This document shows, piece after piece, positions 37,615-50,598 of a stretch of 64,000 nucleotides of DNA. The position numbers and the translations under genes were made by a program. Under the pieces are notes generated by a model that saw nothing but the letters and a program-made list of their open reading frames with translations, did not search any database and was not told the DNA's origin. Source of the DNA: Rotaria sordida (Eukaryota; Rotifera; Eurotatoria; Philodinida; Philodinidae); the NCBI GenBank assembly GCA_905250125.1, contig CAJNOL010000962.1:6145-70144 (forward strand), written 5' to 3'. The first letter of the stretch is position 1. Each line of letters begins with the position of its first letter.

Positions 37615-40600
37615 ATGTCGGACTTTTGGACTCAATTAATAGAATATACAAATGTAATCGAAAATGAAACACTTGATATTGATAATCCAGAACATCTTTT
37701 ATCAAAACTTTTAACACATGCTGAACATGAACGTGAATTACTTGAAGCTCAAGTAGGAAAACAACAAAAAGAATTTCGATTTTAATTTATTCATTTATTC
37801 TTTTCTTTTTTTTTTGATATAGTTTAATCCAATCTCATCAATAACAAAAGAAAATCTTTCAATAGTATCTCAATTACAAAATGGTATATCAATGGCTAAA
37901 AAACTTCTTGAACAACATGAACAACTTCGAATTCAAGAACGTAAATTAGCAATTGAAATTAAATCACATGAAAATAAAGCTGAATTAAATGCACAAGATT
38001 TTCGTACAACTGTTAAACGTTTAAATAATACAGCTAGAATTATTGATTATCTTCATTGTCTTGAAACACTTTTAAACTATAGGTATTTCAAATATTCAAT
38101 AAAAATTATTTAAGAAATTTCATTCTTAGATTTGAACTTCATTTAAACATAAGATATGAAGAGATTAGATTTAAAATTGAATTTTCTGAAGAAGTTTAAC
38201 TTTTTTAACAGAACGATATGAAAGAAATATTGAAGTGTAGACCTAATATTTCAGATTAGTCTCTTTAATTTTTACTGACTAGAGCTTATCGGATGCAAAA
38301 CTTTGGATCCGGATCTGAACAACGCTACTAGTTTTGACGAAAATTGTTTAACCTGAATCTGATAGTCGGTTCGAAGATGCGAGATACTTTTTCTATTGTT
38401 TGTTTATATTCTGAGATTAACACATCCCATATATTTTTCAAACAATCTTGACGATGAACTTGTAATGATCAAGTCGTAATTGGCTGTCAATTTTAGAGGA
38501 TGACCTCCTGGATCAGTTTCGCATCCGAACAATAGGAAATTTTCAGACACAGATCTAATCGAGTCCAGGACCAACTGAACGAGTTCTACTACTGACAATA
38601 TTACACATGATGGAAGTTCTTTCTCCTTTAGTTATAGATCGCTAACATAAGTAATTCATATTGGATACACAAGAAGGTCTCGGTAAGACCAGAAAAATCT
38701 AAAAAGCGTGTTTTCCTAGAAGTCGAATTATGACTATTATACTAAATTTTCGATCCAGCTTTAGGTATTTACCAAAAAACCAAATAACGGCATTTCAATC
38801 TGAAATTTCTTCTATTAACACGTTAAATGAGAATATCTTGAAAGTTTCAATCGAAAAAAATGTTCCTTTGTCGAGATATTGAATTTTCTAAAACATGGTC
38901 GTTTGTCACACAAATCAAGTTTACTTGAAAATTTAATATCTCGACAAATCAACATTCTTTTCAGTTGAAACTTTCAGGATATTCTCATTCGATCTGTTAA
39001 TAGAGGAAATTTCAGAACAGGATACCGTTATTTGATTTTTGGGTAAATATATAAAGTTAGATCGAAAATTTAGTAAAACAGTCATAAACTCAATTTTAGA
39101 GCTTTTCTAATCTTATCGAGACCTCTTTATGAACTCAAATAGCGAGTATCCGTTCGAGTAGTTCTCTCTCAAACCATTTTCAACATCGAATATCAAGTTC
39201 AAAGTTTACTTAAATAATAAAACTAATTCATTGGAAATGTGTCACATTTCCTAGTACCTCCTATGGTGTGATAAAAATATAACAGCAAAGTTTATTTTTC
39301 CGCATAACAAAATTTTCAATATTATTATCTGACAATAGGAGACACTAATTTTGAAAATTTCATACTTTTACAATGAACTAGTCTTGTTGCAAAATTTGAA
39401 CTCAAAACTAGAAAATTGATTTCAATGATAATCTACAATTGAGCACAACATTTTATTGAAAGAGCCACGACAGTCTTTCTCTAACGTCAATCGAGCTTAC
39501 CTAATTCGAGAAGATTCATGTCAACATCGCTTTTTTTTTGTTCATTTTGTCAGATTCCTTCATTAGAAATATTAATACAAAAGTTAAACAATCTATTTCT
39601 TACACTTCCATTTTAATTTATATTTAGTTCAGCACTCAAAACATCTCTTTCAACTGAATCACTTGATGAATCATTATCAATCTATACTAAATTAGCACAT
39701 CTTACTGAACTAGTACATGATACATCAACTGAATATTTACGTTCATATAGTGTTAATCTTACACTTTATTGGTATGAACAATTGAAGACTGTCATTGATT
39801 CGTACGTTATGTTTATTCTTTTTTTCATTCTATTTTTTTTTTGTTTCGATAATAGACGTATGGAAAAAATTTTAAACACTATTGAATTTCCATATGTACA
39901 TAAAGTGCCAGCAAGTCATTTAAATGAATTATTTGATAAAAATCGTGATAAATTAAAACAAGAATTAAATTATTTATTAAAATTACGTTTACCAAATCAT
40001 ATTAAACATAATGATGTACAATCACGTTTACGTTTTATTGGTTGGAAACCAATACCATTATTAATTCAAATCTTATTAAAAGGTTTTATTATTCGTTTTA
40101 ATTTTCATTTTTATGGTAAACAAAAAACAAATGATCGTCGTAAAGTAAAATAAATTTTTAACATAAAAAAACAAATTTCTTTTTCTTTTTCTTTTTCTAA
40201 TATTTATTTTCTTATTTCTAGCCTGAATGGTATCTTAATCAAATAATTAGTTGGATTCTTGATCATGATTATTTTCTAATTGAACAATTACAACCATTAA
40301 TTAATGAATTTTCAGATGTTCCACCTATTAATGTTAAGGTAAGAAGAAAGACAAAAAAAAATTTTTTTTTCTTTTAACAATATATAAATAGGTTGAATTT
40401 ATTCGTGGTCTTATTGAACTTATTATTGTTAAACTTGATAGTCAAATAACATCAATATTAATTGATACATCATTATTTACACATTATATTGAAGAAATTC
40501 TTATTTTTTCACAACGTCTTTTTGTAAAAGATATTGATTATCCACATAATTTACCTAATTGTATGAATTTATTATGTGATGAAATTGTTTTTGAAAAATG

Positions 40601-43600
40601 GTTTCAAGTTGAACAAGATGGTTTGTATTAAAAAAGAAAAACGATTATTTTCCTAGAATATCATATAAAATACAAACAAAGAAGTTTAGAAATGAAATAT
40701 TTTTAATTATTTTTTTCCTTAACAGTAATAATTAGAATAAATCCAAGAAAAGATTTGATCAATTGAATAGGGTTATAGTAATTCCTATTAATAAACAAAA
40801 GTCAAAAATATTTCGTTTCTAAACTTTTTGCCTTCACTTTATTCAATATATTGATATTAGTATCTCGAATAGAACAAAGATACTTGAAAAATGAATCTTA
40901 TTCATTATCTCTTGTTGTCAATTTCATCATTAGATAGGTTTTTATTGACTTAGAAAATAACTACAAGGAAATTTCTATTAGTGAACACGTCCCATTTTGA
41001 ACAAAGTCTCGGTACTACGAAGCGATTTTTGTTATAAATGTTTCTTTTATAGTTGAACATTTTCCTATTCTGAATTTGAACGTTGTTTTTACAATTCGAA
41101 TTGTTATTTTAACTTCTTTTAAATGAATACATGGATACTTTTTTCTCTCTCTCTCATCTCTTCATCATTGCTAGCTAATATACTAAAGCCACTGTTCCTT
41201 GATTTTTTTATAACAGTAGTGCATATCAGGAAAAAGCAATGATAATAGTTAAATGATTATCGAATAATCCAAAATCAAAGTATTAAATGAAAATTCAAAA
41301 ATTTTAACGTATTATTGAATTCATTGTACGGCAACGTTTATTAAATCCATATATTTATAGAGAGAGAGAGAGACTAAAATAATAATATAGGACTTTGTGA
41401 AATATAGCAAAGTTTTGTATTCTGTCGACAAATTTTTGATGATTTTAAGATTTGGCTTTTTATGTGATTAATTAATTTTCCTTGAAGAAAATACTGTGAA
41501 TTTCATTTTTTTTCCTCGAGGAAGAGATGAATGCATCTTACTACTGATAAGAATCAGGAAATTTTATGAATATTCCGGAAGTAAAGCAATATTAACCATA
41601 GACTAAAATTAACAATGTAACCTAGAATTAGTAATTTATATGACTCTTCGAAATGAATCAGCAGATAATTTACTGCTGGGAGGTTCCTATTAATGAATGA
41701 TAACTTTTATAAAGTTTAAGTATTAACGAATATATCTTGCTACTATGCTTCAATAAATCACTCGAGGTGGGTGTGATTAGAGATAAGATCCATAGTAACA
41801 ACTACGCCCACATCCTAATTTTTTCGGATCCGCCTTATGAGTAAAGTTCGAGCTCAAAAGTGATTTTCAAGCGACAAAGGTTCTTTCGTTAGAACTCAGT
41901 AGAAATACTAGAGATTTATTTAATAAGAAACAATTACAGTTTTACAGTAGTTTATTTTCCTAGAAAGACAAATTTGAGAATTTCTAATAGACGAACATCT
42001 ATTTTCAAGAGTAATCATACAGTTCATCAGATTATAATTTCCTTCATTGAAATCGTATTATAAGATCAACAAAAAATAATTATATTGATCAATAGGTCTA
42101 CTTGATTATAACTAGAAGTTTTAATTAAAAATCAAATTTGCTTAAGTAATATTAATATTTTCTGTTTTCGATTATTGTTCAGCATAGTAGAATAAAAGTT
42201 CTAATAAGAAATAAAATCATCAGCTTTGACAATGATTACTTCATCAATCGTATATATTTAGACAGAATGTTTTTTTTTTCCTTTTTAGTTTCTCGTACAA
42301 AATTAAACAATATATTTCAATCACCAACAGCACATCAAAGTGTTTATGAACGTATGCTTGAACGAACACCAGATGAAATTAAAATCAGTGAATGTGCTGA
42401 AACATTTTTAACACTTCTTCATGCAATGGAAGGTAAGAAAAATAATTCATTATTATTGTCAATCATCTATTAAATAATAATATTTTATTTTTTTAAACAA
42501 AATAAAAAAAAAAACAGATCAAATGAAATCTTTTGAAATTAAAATATTAATTTTATTTATTTAGATCGTTATCGTCATGTACCTTATCCATCTTGTAGTC
42601 TTCGTTTATTTTCTTTACAAATTGATTTATTTGATGATTTTTTACATGATTTAAAAATTTCTTTAAATATTGAACAACAAGATATTGATCCATTATCAAA
42701 ACATTTTTGTTCAATACTTAATTCAATTGTTTATATAGCTGATGTTATTCAACAATGGAAAAATCGTTCAGTAAGATTTAATATTTTTTTTTTTTTTGAA
42801 TTTAAAAGTCTTCTATTAAACGAAACATTAGTTCAAAAGATTCCGTTATCTTTTGAACTATTGAGAAATTATTCATGATTTTTGTGACACTCAATATATA
42901 CATATATTTTTTTTTCCTTCTAAAGCATTATCAACGTTTACAATATTTCTATGATGAATATAAAATTTTTATTAAAAACTATGGAACAGATAATAATGAC
43001 GAAGAAAATTTCAATAGAATTGACATTGACTCAACATTAGCTCAACAATTTGATTTAATACAATTAAATAAAGAAACTAATTTTACAGTAGCATCAATAT
43101 TTGATTATTTACTTGAACAATATCGTGATGATGAAGAAAAAATGTGTAATATTATTGTTAATTATATTGTTAGTTTACTTAAAGCAAAAAGTCGACGATA
43201 TATCAATGAAAAGTAAAAAAAAAAATTCTTTTTTATTTTTCTTTGTATTTTTTAATATAGATGGTCAACAATGCCAAGTCCAAAAGATTATTTTAATATG
43301 AGTATATCATTATCAGCTATTGATATGTTAGTAGAATTACAAACAACTTTTTCTAATTTATCAATAAATCTTTTAAAAAATATTTCAAATGAAATACGTG
43401 CTAGAATTATTATGGAATTTGATGGATATTTATTTAGTTGGGTATGAAAAAAAAATTGATATTCACAACAAGAATATTTTATTGAAATTTATTTATTTTT
43501 TTTTTTTTCTATAGCTTGTCAATGATCATACATTTAATGAAGGTGGTGCATCACAATTTCTTTTTGATATTAATCAAGGATGGACTCGTATTGCCAATGA

Positions 43601-44153
43601 TCATGTGTCACTATTATTTAATAAGTAAGAGAAATACTTTTTTTTTTTTGGTCATAGTTGAATAGAACTCGTCAAGTGACTTATTAAGACAATGTTTTTG
43701 TAGTGAAAAATTAAGTTGAAACAAAAAAACTCAAAATTGAAATACACCAAAATCATCAAGTCTCTGAAATTCTTATACCAAGACTTGATACTTTTGACAT
43801 ATGTCAAGATCTAAATTTTTGAAAGAGAATATTCATTGAGTTTTGTTTTTTGGATTATTCTATTTATTTTTCTGTATACAAATTTTTGTTACTAATAAAT
43901 TATGTTTTTGATTTTCTTTTGTAGATGTCGTGAATCTGCTTTACTTCTTACAATGCCAATCGGTTCTGCTCTTTTATTAGTTGATGCTTTACAACAAGAA
44001 TTATCTATGACATCTTTATCAAATGTCTCGTCTAAAGAATCTATAATATCATCTCCATTACCTTCTGCTTTACATGAAATGGGTATTCATCATTTAAGTG
44101 AATTCGAAGCTGATCAAATACTTCAACGTCGACTTGATTTAACTAATTGTTAA
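37615..44153 (+). CDS. RINT1: RINT1/TIP20 family vesicle-tethering protein
   Basis: Twelve exons: 37615-37752, 37823-38082, 39628-39801, 39856-40144, 40222-40338, 40392-40620, 42289-42432, 42565-42770, 42926-43212, 43261-43441, 43515-43624 and 43925-44153. They sum to 2364 nt and give 787 aa, matching human RINT1 (792 aa). The N-terminus is a heptad-rich coiled coil (ISMAKKLLEQHEQ region). The helical RINT1/TIP20 domain follows, with EFIRGLIELIIVKLDSQ and FLFDINQGW, and a C-terminus (ALHEMGIHHLSEFEADQIL) aligned to the vertebrate end. RINT1 joins ZW10 and NAG in the NRZ/Dsl1 tether that captures Golgi-to-ER vesicles and works with ER SNAREs. Introns 2 and 6 are unusually long (1.5 and 1.7 kb); intron 2 holds a foldback element. 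The polyadenylation signal is at 44222-44227. Confidence 0.87.
38674..39127. repeat. Foldback element (two ~210-bp inverted arms) in RINT1 intron 2
   Basis: The left arm (38674-38891) and right arm (38925-39127) are reverse complements at roughly 80-85% identity, with a loop of about 33 bases. Matching blocks include AAGGTCTCGGTAAG, ACTAAATTTTCGATC, CAAATAACGG, TTTCTTCTATTAACA, GAGAATATC-TGAAAGTTTCAA and TGTCGAGATATT. No target duplication is obvious. It looks like an old foldback or palindromic MITE. Its transcript would form a long hairpin. Confidence 0.75.
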
Positions 44154-44221
44154 ACAGTTTAAATTTCTCTTTTCTTTTTTTTTTTTGTTTTTCCTAATTT
44201 CTCTTTTCTTTATATTTATGC

Positions 44222-44227
44222 AATAAA
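44222..44227 (+). terminator. AATAAA poly(A) signal of RINT1
   Basis: The canonical signal lies 69 bp after the RINT1 stop and 13 bp before the stop of the convergent NHL gene. The 3' UTRs of the two genes must therefore touch or overlap. Confidence 0.6.
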
Positions 44228-44239
44228 ACGAGATACTAG

Positions 44240-45699
44240 TCAAACAATATGAATTAAATCTACACAATGTTTGCCTGAATTAGCAATAGCTAATGTATGA
44301 GTAGTTGGTTCATAATCAAGTCCTTGTGGTCCATAGAGCATATCGGATGTTGACAGTTCAATAATACGTATAAATGAACCTTGACGATCAAATACTTGAA
44401 TTCGATTATTACCCCAATCTGATATAAATATATAACCTCGTTCATAATCAATAGCTAAACCAGTTGGAGCTTGAAATAAACCATTTTTCGTTCCCGCTGA
44501 ACCAAAACTTGTTACGAATTGTCCATGACGTTCAATATCAAATATTTTTACACAATTATTATAAAAATCCGTTACAATTATATTTCGATCATTATCTGGT
44601 TCAGTAAATTTAACATAATGTGGACCAGCAAGTTCATGAAGTTCAGATCCACGTGTACCAAAACGATGTAAAAATAAACCTGATGAATCAAATAAACATA
44701 TACAATTTGCTTTATTATCAGCTACAACAATTCGTTGTGATTGATTTGATATACAAAGTCCTTTTGGACCTAATAGGGAATGTTGACCGAATTTTTTCAA
44801 TAATTTTCCATTTTCATTTTCATCAATATTCCAAGTACTAATCCAATGTTGATCATAATCGGCTACAAAACATATTGAACTATTGTTTGATGTATTTGAT
44901 AAACCAATAGGACGACGAAGTGTTACTGGTTTTGAATTTGTTGGTGACAAAAATCTACCCGTACAAACACCGGTATCTAATGAAAATAGTTGTACATTCT
45001 GATTGATTGTATCCGAAACAAGAAGTGTTCGAGTAGGATTCGTTATAATTAATACATCTTGTGGATTATTAAATTGTCCTTTTTGTCGTCCATGTTTTCC
45101 AATTATTCGATAATGATCATTATTATTATTATTAATATTATTATTATTATTATTTTCAATTTTCGACGTAGTTTGGATTGTTGTTTTTTTCATAGGTTGT
45201 TGGTGTAATGTGGAAGTACTATTGAAAAAATGAATTATGAAATATATTTTCGTTGTTCTTCGTTTTTTTTTTCTTGATTTACCTGCGAGTGACGTATGGT
45301 ATCGATGTCGATTTAGTCACTATTTAGTATTAAAAAAAAAAAAAAAAACATAGAAAAAGGTAAAAGAGAGTGATGAAGTGCTAAAAGTGTATACACTGAC
45401 TCACAACATCGAACGTCATCGAGAGATTTTGATATTGTTAAACGACCAAAATGATTAATATTTTCTTCCAATTGTCTTTGTTTAACTGGACAAAACATAA
45501 GTGCAAAATCTCCTGAAGAAAAATAAAATTTTGTTTTTATTTTACATTTAAACTTACTATTTTTTGGCGTACGAATCATTGAATTTGAATGAATATTTAC
45601 TTGTCGGATTAATTGTTGAAAACGTTGATCAAGTCGTGCATGCATTTGTTCAAATATTTCTTCCATTTCATAAATAATATTCGTATTTTTAAGTGTCAT
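44240..45699 (-). CDS. Coiled-coil NHL-repeat beta-propeller protein
   Basis: Four minus-strand exons: 45558-45699, 45405-45512, 45283-45319 and 44240-45218. They total 1266 nt and give 421 aa. The N-terminus (MEEIFEQMHARLDQRFQQL region) is a short coiled coil. An Asn-rich linker leads to about six NHL repeats, each with the G-x-F-x-x-P/P-x-G-L ... IxVSD/DxxNxxVQxF pattern (for example GQFNNPQDV, LFQAPTGLAID, FISDWGNNRIQVF, YGPQGLDYE). NHL propellers in TRIM-NHL and related proteins bind RNA or protein. No RING or B-box is present in these exons, so this is not a full TRIM. NHL proteins are abundant in rotifers; the function here is unknown. It converges on RINT1, with 86 bp between the stops. 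Confidence 0.82.
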
Positions 45700-46088
45700 T
45701 TTAACTAAATAACAAAATATATGCTGTTTCCCTTCTTATTTTTTTTTTAATATTAATCAAATCTAATCGAGTGAGAAATGCACCATCTGACTTATTATTT
45801 TTTTGTTATTATTTGTAATAAATATATATTTTTTTCTTCTTCATGAAAAGAAGAAAAGAAAAATTAGGCACAATATTCCATTAACTTTTTTTCGTGATAT
45901 TCTGAGTGTCAGATGGTTCACTATTATATCAATCTTGTCATTATGAACAATGACAATTGCATGACTTTATATGATCATTGAAATATAATTATAAATTTCT
46001 TTTGCGTCAAAATATTATCATCTAATTTGGATGTTAAGAGTATGATCATGACTTAAATCAATGATTAGTTTTGATAATGATGTAATAC

Positions 46089-46807
46089 TTAAGGGTACCC
46101 CTCCCCCCCTCTTTTTTAACCCAAAACTCGATTTTGAGCTGAGCCCAAGATATGATAGCCTTAGGTGCCATGTACAGCTAGAGACATTATTCGACTCGAA
46201 ATGTCTTACTTTTACCTATTTATTAGATCGAGAAAATTTTTTTTTTCATAGTAATCGTATGTAAATTTATTTCTTTTATTTAGCGTTCTGTAAAACAGCG
46301 ATTTTCTAGATCTTGACACATTACGACCCCCTTTTTAGTTTGTCCGATCGAGCTGAAAATTTCATGACTAATACTTCGAAGTATTCTCCAGAGGTAAAAT
46401 CAAGCGTTTTCATTTTTGACGTTCCTGCTCGGAGTTACCGGGTCGTGAAAGTCAAGATCTGAAGCACAAACTCAAATCTGGGCGTATTTTTCTTATAAAA
46501 AAAAAAGAAAGTGAGATTTTTGGAAATCCTTAAATTTACCTCTGGGGAATAGTGTTAGGTATATATAAACAAAATTTCAGCCCAATCGGACAAACTTTAA
46601 GGGGGGTCGTAATGTGTCAAGATGCGAACCTCTGGAAAACCAGAGTTTTCCGGAAAATCCCATAAAAAGTTATTTAAAATTTTTTTTCCTCGGACACATA
46701 TCTCTTTATTTTTAGTGCTCTATCTGTGCTAAAAATTTCAGCTTGATCGGTTGTACCATCTTCGAGAACCAGCAAGTGTCAAAAAAGAGGGGAGGGGGTA
46801 CCCTTAA
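46089..46807. mobile_element. TTAA-flanked non-autonomous DNA element (piggyBac-like MITE)
   Basis: TTAA occurs at both borders (46089-46092 and 46804-46807). Inside it is an inverted terminal repeat of about 25 bp: GGGTACCCCTCCCCCCCTCTTTTTT-type at left, its reverse complement at right. A second, nested inverted pair lies inside (46310-46349 and 46583-46623; core GACACATTACGACCCCC). The 711-bp interior has no transposase frame. A TTAA target duplication is the hallmark of piggyBac-type transposons, so mobilisation in trans by such a transposase is inferred. Confidence 0.72.
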
Positions 46808-48402
46808 AGAGTATTGTTTTGTTAGAAAACGTTGTTCTCTTTTTCAGACCGTAGGATTTATATTTGGTTATATATCTATATATAAAATAATGCAAGAAAA
46901 AATAAAATATGCACGCATTCGCGCCATAAGTTTGTGTTTGTTATATGATGTTTTTTAGAAGGATGTTATAAAACGATAGTCAATTCGATATTTGTCAACA
47001 CATCAAAATGATCGTATAAATGTCATCTTAGAAAATCTTTTAAATACATTTGCATAAAAATGATGAATTTATTACGTGAGAGTTTTTCTTCGTAGTGCTT
47101 TTTTTTTCTTTTTCTTTTACATTAGTCTATTTAATAAGGCGTAACACATATAGATTTTATGTATCTTTAATGAGAACAAAATTTTCTCTTGATTGATACA
47201 AAAAACAAAAAACGTGTTTTTTTTTTCTAATATGTATTTACAAAGACGTATAAGGTTTGACATTTTGTACCATTACTTTTATATCGTATACTACAATCAA
47301 TATATAAAGCAAGACACTATCAATCATATTAATAAGTGTAACAGATTCTCACTATTTTCAAAAAGAAAGGTTTGTTGATGAAGTATTCCCTATCATTCTA
47401 CACTGATTTTTGGCAAGTATCCTATTCTATTATTGAAATTAAACGATAGAATTTATACTCATTTATATCATAAAAAAGAAGAGACGAATTCTAAAAGAAA
47501 TTATTCAGTTATACACAGGGGATAGTTTCATATCAACTAATTGAGTAGGTTCCAATCATTCTTGTTTCTTTCAAATGAATAGGATCTAATGAATAATTCT
47601 TTTTTTTTGCTTATGAACTTATGTCACAGAACATGTCATTTTATCATATCCATTATATTTGTGATTACTTCATTACGATCCATACAACAAAACTATACAG
47701 GTGTACTGAAATGTAGCTATCAAAAACTTCATGCTCGGATAAAATTAGATATTGAATAATCCAGCAGATATTAAAACCTCTGATAAATAAATTTTTTGAT
47801 TTGATTCTTGCAATTCATTGAGATGGAAATTGTCATACATCTATCTTCTTATCGAAACTTTTTGATAGTAGAAGCGATTTGATAAATTCATAATACAATG
47901 AAAAATTGAATGAATACTATTCTTTTGATTGAACTTTTCAAATAAATTGCTTATGTCAATACAATGTAGTCATATAAATAAATATTTAGACACGATTTTA
48001 TACGATTGTTTCATTTGCAACAGTTTAACTTGACATGGAATGATATTTTCTTCAGATTATTATCATAAGAGATGTATGACTCATTTCGTTTTTACGTTTG
48101 TTTTTTCTTTATATTTTGATGCAGTATAATAATTACTATCGCCATATTCACTTGACTGTGTTTTTGTTAATGTACTCTTTCTTTTTAGTACACCTTTCAG
48201 AGAGGAAAAAAATTATATTCATTTTCATTTAACAACATTCGTTATCAATATTGTATATATCTTTTCTTCATTTCTATTTCATAGGCAGGCTATACCATAG
48301 ATCATATAATTTCAATTGATATCATAAACTTTCAATAGTCAATTCATATATATATATATATATTGTTACATTGAATACAATCATAAAGATAATACAATAC
48401 CA

Positions 48403-49473
48403 ATGGAGGAGGAAAAACTTTGTGCAAAATGTAAAAAAGCTGGATCTGCTGCAAAATGTTATGGATGTCAACAATCATATTGTATTCCACATTTTGTAAA
48501 ACATCGATTATATCTTGCTAAAAAAATGGATATTATTCATGACATACATGAAAATTTACAAAAATATGTCAATGACAAGGATTTTGAACAATCATTCGTA
48601 TCGAGTATTTATGCTTGGGAACGAAATGCAATGATAAAAATTCAAAAAATTGCTGAAAAAGCTCGTAGTGATATTCAAGAATTTGTGGAAAAAAGAAAAA
48701 ATGAAGTTAATATTTCATTAAATAAAATATTTTCAGAAATTGAAACAACTGGAAAATCAGATAATTATACAGAAATTGAAATTGATAAATGGACTAAACA
48801 ATTATCTGAACTTCGAAATTCACTCGAAAAACTAACGAAGAATATTTCTATTGTCGAAAATAAAAAAGTTTCTTCAATAATTTGTGGAATTAAAGTTATC
48901 GAACAACAACAACAGGAAGAACAATCACTATGTTCAACTGTCATACTACAAACAAATAATCATACATCAGAAAATTTAATCGAATCTGGTCAAGAACATT
49001 TTGTACCAATATATGGACCATGTAGATTATCCGAAGATAAATCTCTTGTTATACATTCAAGTTATCGTGCTGGATTATCACAAATTAGTGGTTTTAATAA
49101 TTATTCATCGGGAAAACATTCAATTGTATTTTTAATTGAAAAAAAAGGAATAAAAAATATTTTTTTTGGTATACATTCAGCATCAATAGATATTTCTTCT
49201 TCTGAATTTGATCGTTCTATTTATGGATGGTGGAATCTTGATTATGTTATTGTGAATGGTGATAATGTTGATGGTAATAATAAAGAAGAAATAATTCAAA
49301 CAGGTGATAAAATAACATTAATTCTCGATTGTGATAATCAACAAATACAATTTGAACATCATCGAATTAAAAAACTTGTTCATTTACCTATATTACTTAG
49401 TGAATGCCCATTTCCTTGGAAAATACTTATTCGATTGATTAATTCAGGTGATTGTATTCGCATTCTAAGATAA
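48403..49473 (+). CDS. B-box-like zinc finger / coiled coil / SPRY-like protein
   Basis: Single-exon gene, 356 aa. The N-terminus has a compact Cys/His finger (CAKCKKAGSAAKC-x-x-C-x5-C-x3-H-x3-H, residues 7-33) that resembles a B-box. Residues about 40-165 form a charged coiled coil. The C-terminal 150 residues (from about YGPCRLSEDKSLVIHSS) resemble a divergent SPRY/B30.2 beta-sandwich, with FFGIHSAS, YGWWNLD, a GD-x-ITLILDCDNQQIQ strand pair and a terminal RLINSGDCIRIL. The domain order recalls TRIM proteins without the RING. Such proteins form large families in bdelloid rotifers. The role is unknown: ligand sensing or scaffolding is possible. The ATG precedes the finger by six codons. AATAAA is at 49519-49524. 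Nothing else is seen in 46808-48402 or 49525-50598. Confidence 0.75.
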   Translation: MEEEKLCAKCKKAGSAAKCYGCQQSYCIPHFVKHRLYLAKKMDIIHDIHENLQKYVNDKDFEQSFVSSIYAWERNAMIKIQKIAEKARSDIQEFVEKRKNEVNISLNKIFSEIETTGKSDNYTEIEIDKWTKQLSELRNSLEKLTKNISIVENKKVSSIICGIKVIEQQQQEEQSLCSTVILQTNNHTSENLIESGQEHFVPIYGPCRLSEDKSLVIHSSYRAGLSQISGFNNYSSGKHSIVFLIEKKGIKNIFFGIHSASIDISSSEFDRSIYGWWNLDYVIVNGDNVDGNNKEEIIQTGDKITLILDCDNQQIQFEHHRIKKLVHLPILLSECPFPWKILIRLINSGDCIRILR

Positions 49474-50598
49474 CTATATAATAAGTAATTTTATTATTTA
49501 TTCTTTTTTTTTTTTTTTAATAAAAAATACATTTACAAAAAAGTAATAAATAAATGGAATTTTATCAGATAGAAATTACCGAAAAAATTTTAAACATTAA
49601 AAATAAAATAGTCATGTAAAAACAATTGAATTATCAAGAATTTATAAACTAACTGATTACCAATATGAAAGTTAACAATTACATATTAGCATAACCAGTT
49701 ATCAATTACCCACGTATAGAAAAAGTTGGAACTTAATAAAAGTGAAGAAAGTTGAGTCTACCATTTAAAAGAAGAACGATTGATAGTATTACAAGAAAAA
49801 TCAATTTCGAGATTTACAAAATATTCCGATAGTCCTTACAATAGGCTTTAAGCTGATATAATTTCTTTTGTTAAAAGATAAAAGTTGGGCTTTTTCGGAT
49901 GAGTTCTTTCAAGAGATTCACTAGTTGAGGAATATGAACTTGCAGTGTATGGCAACTTTTGTAGCTTTATTGCACGAAGGTTAATTTTTATAAAGATTTC
50001 AATGATGTTGATTGAACTCATAGAGCATATTTGAGGTTTGGACTATGGGTCTAATAAATTATCTTTGATTTGTTGATATACAGGTTAGATGTCATTCGAT
50101 ATTTCTTCAACTTTACTTTCTAATGCTTTACGAGAACATTCATTTTGCATTTAATTCCAACATTATTAAAAACTTTAGATAAAAAAAAAGGAATTTTAAT
50201 TGTTTATTCCATTATATGTTCAATTTATGATTTGTGAACATAAGATTCATACTATAATCATCATTGAGAAGATAGTTGAAAGAGTGTACTCTTACATTTC
50301 ATCCAATCTGAATGATAAATAATTTTTATTCTTTCAAGCAAAAACTTTAAACGAAATGCTTCTACTACTGTGATCTTTGGCATACTTTGAATAAATAAGG
50401 CAATAGATCAATTGACAATGGCGACGCCATTCATTACATTGGGAGTAGAGAAAAAGAAAAAGAATTTAGTTATAAAAATTTTTGTTCTGTCCGTAACTAA
50501 GTGATGCTAAGAGACATGAATGGCAGATTGTTAAAATAAAACAAAAAGAAAAAGAAAAGAAATATTCTACATTCAATGATCTTTGCTTCACTCTAAAA

